Translations under genes and position numbers: made by a program
In this document: piece by piece, positions 49,831 to 64,000 of the stretch
Position numbering within the stretch: position 1 is the first letter of the stretch
Layout: each line of letters starts with the position of its first letter
Origin: Macquaria australasica
Taxonomy: Eukaryota; Chordata; Actinopteri; Centrarchiformes; Percichthyidae
Direction of reading: 5' to 3'
Assembly: GCA_005408345.1 (NCBI GenBank)
Contig: SEMN01000227.1
Location: 248,001 to 312,000, forward strand
DNA: 64,000 nt
The notes under the pieces: model-generated
Seen by the model: only the letters and a program-made list of their open reading frames with translations
The model's database searches: none
Told to the model about the DNA's origin: nothing

Positions 49831-52301
49831 TATTTTTTGAGAATGAACAAACAGAGAAGTTGAACCTAGAGCAGATTGTGTAAGACTTTGCAGTGCAAAC
49901 TTAACTGCGAAGTAACTTAATAACATATTTCGAGAATACCTCCGTCTCTCGGAGCGGGTGTCTATCAACCCTAAACTACCCAAACATCTCTGCTTTTACT
50001 GTCACTGTAAATGTGTTCAGTTCTACTCTGCCAGTGCAGTGATGGCAGTAGCAACACTTAAATGTGGTAAAAAGGGTTGACCACTAACATCTTCATTAGG
50101 TTTATTTAATTGCTTTATTGGATGCAGACAGTGCTAATTCTGACACTGTAATACAGTACATCTGCGGTAGGCCGACATGACTAACCACAGGTCCATTAGT
50201 GGTAATCAGGTCAGCCAGAAGGCAGCAGACATGAACACTGGTGAGTAATCAGTAAACTCTCTCTGCCTTCCTTCTTTTTCTCTCTGATGAGTTTTTTTCT
50301 CCTCGTTCACTTTTCTGTCTATGACACAGCATTAAGGATCCACTGTGGAGGTCAGAAACCATATTTAAATATATCACAATCACACAGAGCTCATCAGGCA
50401 TCAAGGGTAACATTTTCTGATAATGAGTGTGCACATATTAGTAATTCACTACCTAGATTTAATAATTAATGCCCTTAAATTACTAAATTATAGCTTCAAA
50501 TTACTTGAGTCATCCACTCAAGTAATTTGTAGAAACTGAAGGTCCAGGTTGTTGTGGCTCCGGTCAGCTGTAAACCAGTGTTGGGGTGTGCAGAGCAGCT
50601 GGGTTTTAAAGTAAAGGTGGCAAAAGACCTAATTGTTTTCACTCCAATTAATTATCACGTTCATTCCATTTGTTTTTGTTCACTCGACGTTTTCTTTTCA
50701 GACAGTTATGATGCCCAACAAGTCCTCCATGTTAAAAGATTAAAGTCTCTTGATGCCACATTGGACGACATTTCAACACTTGTTGATTTCTCTCTGCTGG
50801 CTAGCTTTAGCTGCTAACTGCACAGACAACCTGAATGAACTTGCCATATTATCATTTTGTACTCACAATGCTGCATTATTTACATCTTTGACAGTATTCT
50901 GCAGGATTGGATTGTTTTTGTTCTGTGTGTGCAGTACTGTATTGGCCCAAATGCAAGATGATAGCGTGGGTTGTATTATATTCGAGGACTACACATTTTC
51001 ATATTTGAACCAGCAGATTCCTTTTGAAAGGAGAGCGTACTGGTGTAACACCAGCTCCTACAGAGTGTGTTGCATTATGGGTTAGCCTTAATGTTGCTAG
51101 TGAGTTATTAAAAGTCAGTTTATATTGTGTCTGTTAGAGTTAGTCAGCCCTAAAAGTGTAAACTACAGGAGTTATAGATGGCTCTGGTTTGGAAGACAAT
51201 AAATTCCTGACACGTGAAAACTTTAACTTTAAACTTTCCTTTATTACAGAAACACACTGGGGACCGAATCATCTGTCAAACTGCCAAACAGTTGCAGTTG
51301 TCACCGATGATGAGGACCTCAAAATGTTGAAAAGACTATGGCTAATTGCCAGCGATTAAAAATCGATTAGGGGTCTGCACTATCACCTGGCTTTTCTCCT
51401 CCATAAAGTCTACTTCATAAAATGAGCCATTTCCCCAAATGTTTTGTATACATTTCACATCCTGCTATCACTGGAGACCAGAGCCAGGAGCCCTGATTCT
51501 CACAACAACCTGCCTCCTTGTATTAGGAGGGTTCGGAGAGAGGGCTTTGACAAAAAGGTCAGGCCATCTTTTGATATTGAAAATCATTGGCTGCTAAAGA
51601 TCATGACATTAAAGGTATGAGCAGAGAGGCCATAAGAGAGCGGCAGCGAGGAAGAACAGATGAGGCCGTGGTGGCAAAGACAGACGGATGGAGGGATGGG
51701 AATAGAAGGAACAAGAGAGAGAGTACCAGAGGATAAGAGAGAAAAAGAGGACAATGAGGAAGACAGGTAGGGCAGGCATTAAGAATAGACAGAATACTAC
51801 AATCAGTGTTGGAAGAAGTATTCAGATCATTTTATTCTGACATTGGAAATTTGTCTGCAACAGTAAAATCGCTTGAAATGTCGTTCGGTGTAAGGACAGA
51901 AAGGCAGCCGATCCCCCACCGATTCAGCACCATGGACAGAGAAAATACATTTTACAACAAAAAGCGAGTGGAACAGCAGAGTTTTTGCAGTGGACTTTTC
52001 CTTTAAGCTTTGTAATCACAGTCTCTACAACAACTACAACATCTGTTTTGTTGGAGCACCCAGCAGTGTTTACTGTCCTACTTCACGTGTTAAAATCAAT
52101 TGTCAACCCACAGTGAAATGAGGCCGATGTGCCAGAAGCTGAAGAATTAGACATACTGTATGTAGGCTAACGCTGCACTAACAGAGACTCAGTGGAACCA
52201 AATGATTAGAGCAGCAGACAAACCCTGCAGAGCAAAGAGTGAAGAAGCCGTGCTCCCAGATCTGCTGTACTCTGTGTGTGTGTGTGTGTTAAAGTGGGTT
52301 G

Positions 52302-52302
<1 letters not shown>
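49831..52302. other. upstream/long-intron DNA, no gene seen
   Basis: A purine-rich stretch at 51640-51775 (gagaga, ggaagaac). An end fragment of the tac-rich element at 51804-51830. The block gattcagcaccatggacaga at about 51923 is shared with 13903. No exon. Confidence 0.6.

Positions 52303-52380
<78 letters not shown>
52303..52380 (+). repeat. (TA)n microsatellite, 39 units
   Basis: Seventy-eight bases of perfect TA repeat, immediately preceded by a GT run at 52273-52289. Confidence 0.97.
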
Positions 52381-52382
<2 letters not shown>

Positions 52383-55300
52383 ACCAACAGATTATTTTTC
52401 TGCAGGAATGGTGGAACTGGGTGACTGAATATCACACTGTTGCTTTTTTTGATGGTGAGACACAGTGAAGTTCAACTGTACAGCAGCAAATCTCACTCAT
52501 CCGATGATTAGATTTGATTATAGGTCACTAACAAGAGGTAGCTTAACACATCTTGTTCCAACAATTTGATGGGTAAAAACACATTTCCACTTCCTACAAG
52601 TCTACAGTTCAACTGTCTTATGTTATTATTATATTTACATGTATCATTTTAGGGTGGCTATTGTTGCTGTTCGGTGAAAACCATGTACCGTGTACCGTTC
52701 ATTGCTGATCTTCAAAAGCTGAGGAAGCAATCGTATCTTATTAGCTGTGTTGCACCATCCACTCTGACAATTACCGAACAATTAGCAAGCTTGTTAGCTC
52801 TGAGAGCTTTTTGTCCCTCTTAAATAAAACTCTTTATTGAATGAAATGATGTACAGTCCCGAGAACAAAATGCCAAAGGGATGGAAGAAGAGTCCAGAGA
52901 AAATAGAAAGAAGCTTGGGGAGATATTGAGAATGCATGTTCCCAGCTGGATAGCGTGTTAGCGTGATGAGGGAAAGATAACAGTCTAGATTAAAAGAAAC
53001 ATTGCTGACTGTTGCTTGGTAATGGGAAATGAACAGTGGTCTACTGTGTGAACGTCACATGCTTTGTTGACCGATCCATCCGCCCTGACCTCCTCCCTAA
53101 GATGCTTTGCGGCTTTATAACAATGTCACACTACTTCCGTAGGGTGCTGATTCGATATGTATTGTTGCGATTTTGTTTGCTTTTTTAACACTAGACTGTG
53201 GGAAAAAGTTGAATCACACACTCTCTAGAGACTGTATATCATGAGTCATATTTCCAAAAACAATGTACATCACATGTCAGTCAGTCTTTCTGAGTTTTAT
53301 TCATTGCTAACATTAGAAATGTTATAGTAATGAGTTATGGTTTATAGATTGGTATTTGAATATGCCTTTTCAACTCGTGTTAAATACGTGTTAACTAGAG
53401 GTAATCATAAATATCACAGGATGCATGTTTCCATTATGAACCTGCTTTGAAAAACTTTAAACTCTGCCTTCATGAAAGCCTTTTGCAGGCAGTGTTTTGA
53501 TGATTGCACAAGCATGTCAGTAGCAGCTAATTATGCTTTCTGGGAGAATATAGGATCATGGTGGTGTACAATTACTGTAGACATTCCTGAGCCTAATTAC
53601 AGTTAACATCCACTGTTTCAGAGGGCTTGCTAGGGAACATTTTTGTGAATATTTTTGTGTATATTCTCTTGATCATTTTATATCTGAAAAAGAAAAAAAA
53701 AGGCTCTGGGGAGGTTTTCAGTCTGTAGGTGGCTTTCAGAGCAAATAAGTGTGCTTTGATTTGAGCTACAATAAGCAGTGATGGAAATTTAGGCCTTTAA
53801 GGGCAAGAAAATAATGACATTATCCATGGAATATTCATATGTCTGACTTTTCAGACAAGCATGCAAAAACTCCATTTCACCCTTCATGTTATACATTGTC
53901 AGCTTTTCATGTGTGAATACAGCTGCTGTCCTGTGACCGATTTGTTGGACTTCCTGATTTCGTAAAATCTTTGCAGAGAAAACGTTGCAGAAAACACCCG
54001 AGTGTGCAGCCTGAAGCAGGTGGAAATAACTGGCAGCACACCGTCAGCAGTTGCTGAAACTGCTGACCGACACAAAGCACTCCATCAACTAAACATTAAA
54101 GAATCAATATTGTGAAAAACAAAACTCAACTGTATATGAAGGGCTGGGAGATGGGGGGGGGGGGCACACACCACCTTCCTCTAATGTAAGAGCTGCTGCT
54201 GCTAAAGAGCCAGATGTTTCCCTCAGGAGTTGGTGGAAACCACAACGAGAGGAACTTCCTGAATTGGCCCGATATTGGACAAATCTGCAGCTCGCAATTT
54301 ACATCTAATGCAACGTTCGGTGTCGATGCAGGAAGTAGTATGAAAGGTGTGGCGGTGATTTACATATGATCACCTTAAAATGTTCATATGACCAATGTTT
54401 TAGCAAACAGTCGCCTATTAACACACCCAGCAGTCACAGAGCAACATTAGCATTTGTAGTTGTGTCTGTGTCCACCTGATGAATATGACTTGATTATATT
54501 TTCTCTCCTGTTAGCTCTGTTTTTGGTCCCCACCAACTCCTGAGAAAAATATCTGGCTCTTTAGCAGCTAAATGCTCCACTTTTTTCACCAGCTAGTCAC
54601 TAACTGCTGTTTGGTGATGAGCAGGTAGTGTACAGTGGATCTATCAGAGCTTTTCCACTAAAAACATTATGGGAATAATTATGGGGAGTTTATGTAAGCA
54701 GCCATAAATGTACAACATAGCATACGTAAGATTTTTCAAAATAAGTTTTCCATGTTTTTTTTAAAGTTTTTCCACACTCACAGGAATTTCAGCCTCTCCC
54801 TAAATGTAAATTCTACACCACTGTATTTATATTTGGGGTGCTGCATTATAATGTATACATGGTGCTGGATATAAATAATTCACATTGCCACCTAGCTGGG
54901 GTGTGTCCGGGGTCAAATCTGATTGGCCACCCCAGGCACAACCCCATTATCCTAAACTATGATTGGCTATCTGAGCGTTCAGAGGCAGTACCTTAGTTTG
55001 AATCAACTGTTTGACGAGTATTTTTAAATGTGCATTGTTTTCTTTTGTATGTAGGTTATTTTTGGAGGTACAATTTCTTTTGAAGGACTTAAAGAATAAA
55101 GTATGGAAGCTTTATATTACATTGGTATGGTGCCACTGCTGTGTTGTGATTAGTAGGTCAATTTATCTTTTAAATAAAAAAATTAAACAGGAATGTAAGA
55201 AGCTGTAAGATACTGTGATGTTAGTAATTAAAGTAGACATGAGAAATGGTAAATTAATGCTATTCGGATGTGTGTGTGAGTGTGTGTGTGTGTGTGTGTG

Positions 55301-57115
55301 CATAAGTCAGTCTCAAGCCACCCCAGTCAAAAAAGTATGGACATGCCGCTGCCACCTTGAGCTGAACCCACGCTGATTATTGTGTCCTCTGTGTAAACTC
55401 AATCAATTATTTCAGATTAATGAGCTGTATGATTCTTGCCTGTTCATTGACGTTACCCTGGAGTCTGTACTGTATGTAAAACACACAGTAAGTTGTTCAC
55501 TGTATCTGTATTTGTGTGTCTGTGTCTCTCAACTCCTCTAATGTGTCTTTCTCTTCCTCTCTGTCTGTCTCACTGTTTGACTCTAACACGACACCTGGTG
55601 GCAGGAGACCACCACTACAGCCTGACACTGATTCTAAGCATGTGCATTGAGTTTGTGCTATGTATTCATTCTTCTGCACTAATGGCTTCGGAGCACTGCA
55701 GGTTTCTGGTGGGACTTGACCTCTGAGATTCGATCTATTAGCTTGCTGTTGGTAGTTGTTACCAGCCTGAGCAGGGAGAGGAGAGAGAGAAGGACATACT
55801 CTTGTTGCTGCACAAATATTTTGTAGTTTAAAGTTTTTCTTTTTGTAACTGTAATTAGGCGATTATTAATAAGCATAATATCTGATTACTGTAACACAAA
55901 CAAATAGTGGACAGGGTGTTGTGCTTTGTGTTCATTGAACATGAACATTCACTGAACTCACTACAGGCCGCAGCTGCACTTTTCTGTATTTTCACAAGAC
56001 ATTTAAATGTGCATTTGGCTAAATTTATCTCCATATTAACATCAGCTGAATCCTCATTTCCACCTCCGCAAATGTCTGCAGACAAAGAGGTGGCTAAGCC
56101 ACAAAAAAATAACCAAAAAACCACCATCTTTTTAGAGCATCCACTCTGAACACCTCCAACAGGATGTGTACAACCTCAGTTTTAACTATATGTTCCAGAA
56201 GAGAGTGAAAGTAAATGAAGTCATCCATCAACTCAGCTGAAACTCAGAGCTGGAACACTAGTTTCACCGATTCAGCTGTTGTTTCGTCCCCGGGACCTTC
56301 AATTGTGTCCCGGTGTGCCCAACGAGCACCCATTCGAATCAAATAGGTCAACTCGGGTTGAACGCTGCGGGAGAATAATAGTGACATTTGACAGCCGGCT
56401 TTTTCAAAAAAAAAAAAAAAAGGAAAGAAAAAAATAAATTGAGAGCAGTTCCCACACTCTGAAATGAAAGCTGGGCTTGTTCTCTAAAAGCCTCAGACAA
56501 AAAGATGATTGACACGTGTCCTGCTCTCCCTGTGGAAAACTTTCAGAACACAGTAATGGACAGAAGAGGTCTGCTGTGTCGGAGAAGTGCGATAAAATGA
56601 CAGGAAATCAAAGTGTCAAAAAGAGGGAAGATAATCAAATTAGGATGCTGACAGTTCATCATTTTATGGGCTTGGTTTTTTTTCCAAAAACTCATGTGCT
56701 GAGGAATACTGTCCTGAAACAAAGCTGCCTTCTCAAAACCACAACATTACCACAACTGTTGTAGCCTTGAAATGCAGTTATTACAGTCAACATATTGCTT
56801 ATATTTCATGCTATATCGGCGGTTGGAGTCAAACTGAGCAGTTGGTGAAAGTCCGAGAGCGGCGCAGAGCTTTGACCCTGATGCTCTGTTAAACAGCTAA
56901 TACTTCACATCCCAGGTAGAAAACACTTTTGCTGGCTTCTTTCTGAACTACACACAGATGCGCGCACACACACATGCACGCATGCACACAGAAAGCGGCA
57001 TGAGCTCTGTGTTTTGCGGTGCTGCAGCTCGTCTGTATCATCACACTCGGCTGACTCTGAAATCTGATCAGGGCTGCTGGGACCTTAAATGACTGTGAGA
57101 GAGGAGAGGCAGGAA

Positions 57116-57118
<3 letters not shown>
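52381..57118. other. upstream/long-intron DNA, no gene seen
   Basis: GT run at 55269-55301, G run at 54153-54163, A run at 56407-56421. Open frames are short and unrecognised. Confidence 0.6.

Positions 57119-57150
<32 letters not shown>
57119..57150 (+). repeat. (GT)n microsatellite
   Basis: About 14 GT units followed by gcgc. Confidence 0.95.

Positions 57151-64000
<6,850 letters not shown>

Noticed and set aside
53520..53600. Possible DLC first exon (ACCATGATCCTA on the minus strand, like TMIL)
   Set aside because: The following codons and splice site do not fit the expected short N-terminus, and no upstream MCRKK-like codons are present.

Overview
The window looks like nuclear DNA from a ray-finned fish, most likely a percomorph teleost. 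The evidence is a spliced vertebrate-type gene with short GT-AG exons and long AT-rich introns, many CA/GT, TA and CT microsatellites, and fragments of repeat families I recall from percomorph genomes. These include an L2-like LINE tail and several small non-autonomous elements that occur more than once here. No bacterial-type gene organisation, CRISPR array or rRNA is present. The species cannot be named from the sequence.

The only gene I can support is on the minus strand between about 548 and 19849. It is a DLC-family RhoGAP (DLC1 / STARD13 / STARD8 group), best matched to DLC1 (ARHGAP7). Fourteen coding exons were rebuilt by hand. All have GT donors and AG acceptors, every splice phase agrees with the next exon, and together they give 3142 nt (about 1047 codons) with no stop. 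From the N-terminal side they encode a SAM domain (19849-17202), a Ser-rich linker with the SIYDNVP tensin-type motif (15829-14302), an LD-like helix (12861-12539), the RhoGAP domain (about 7958-1542) with arginine finger and Lys/Arg pair at family spacing, and the first part of a START lipid-binding domain (1409-548). The rest of START, the stop codon and the 3' UTR lie left of position 1. The first exon or exons were not found.

From 19850 to 64000 (about 44 kb) I see no convincing coding exon. This stretch is most simply the gene's long 5' intron or upstream DNA. It holds microsatellites at 25006, 27420, 31240, 35500, 41210, 52303, 57119 and 58556, a 30-bp-unit minisatellite at 49603-49830, a broken LINE reverse-transcriptase fragment near 37879-38115, several terminal-inverted-repeat elements, a local 95-bp duplication, and three perfect short hairpins.

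I found no undescribed multi-gene system. The points most worth checking are the divergence of this DLC copy (conserved RDSGVGASL-type and START APHP-type motifs not seen, catalytic and adhesion motifs kept), its intron-split central region, its tandem splice acceptors, and an inverted pair of mobile elements inside one of its introns.
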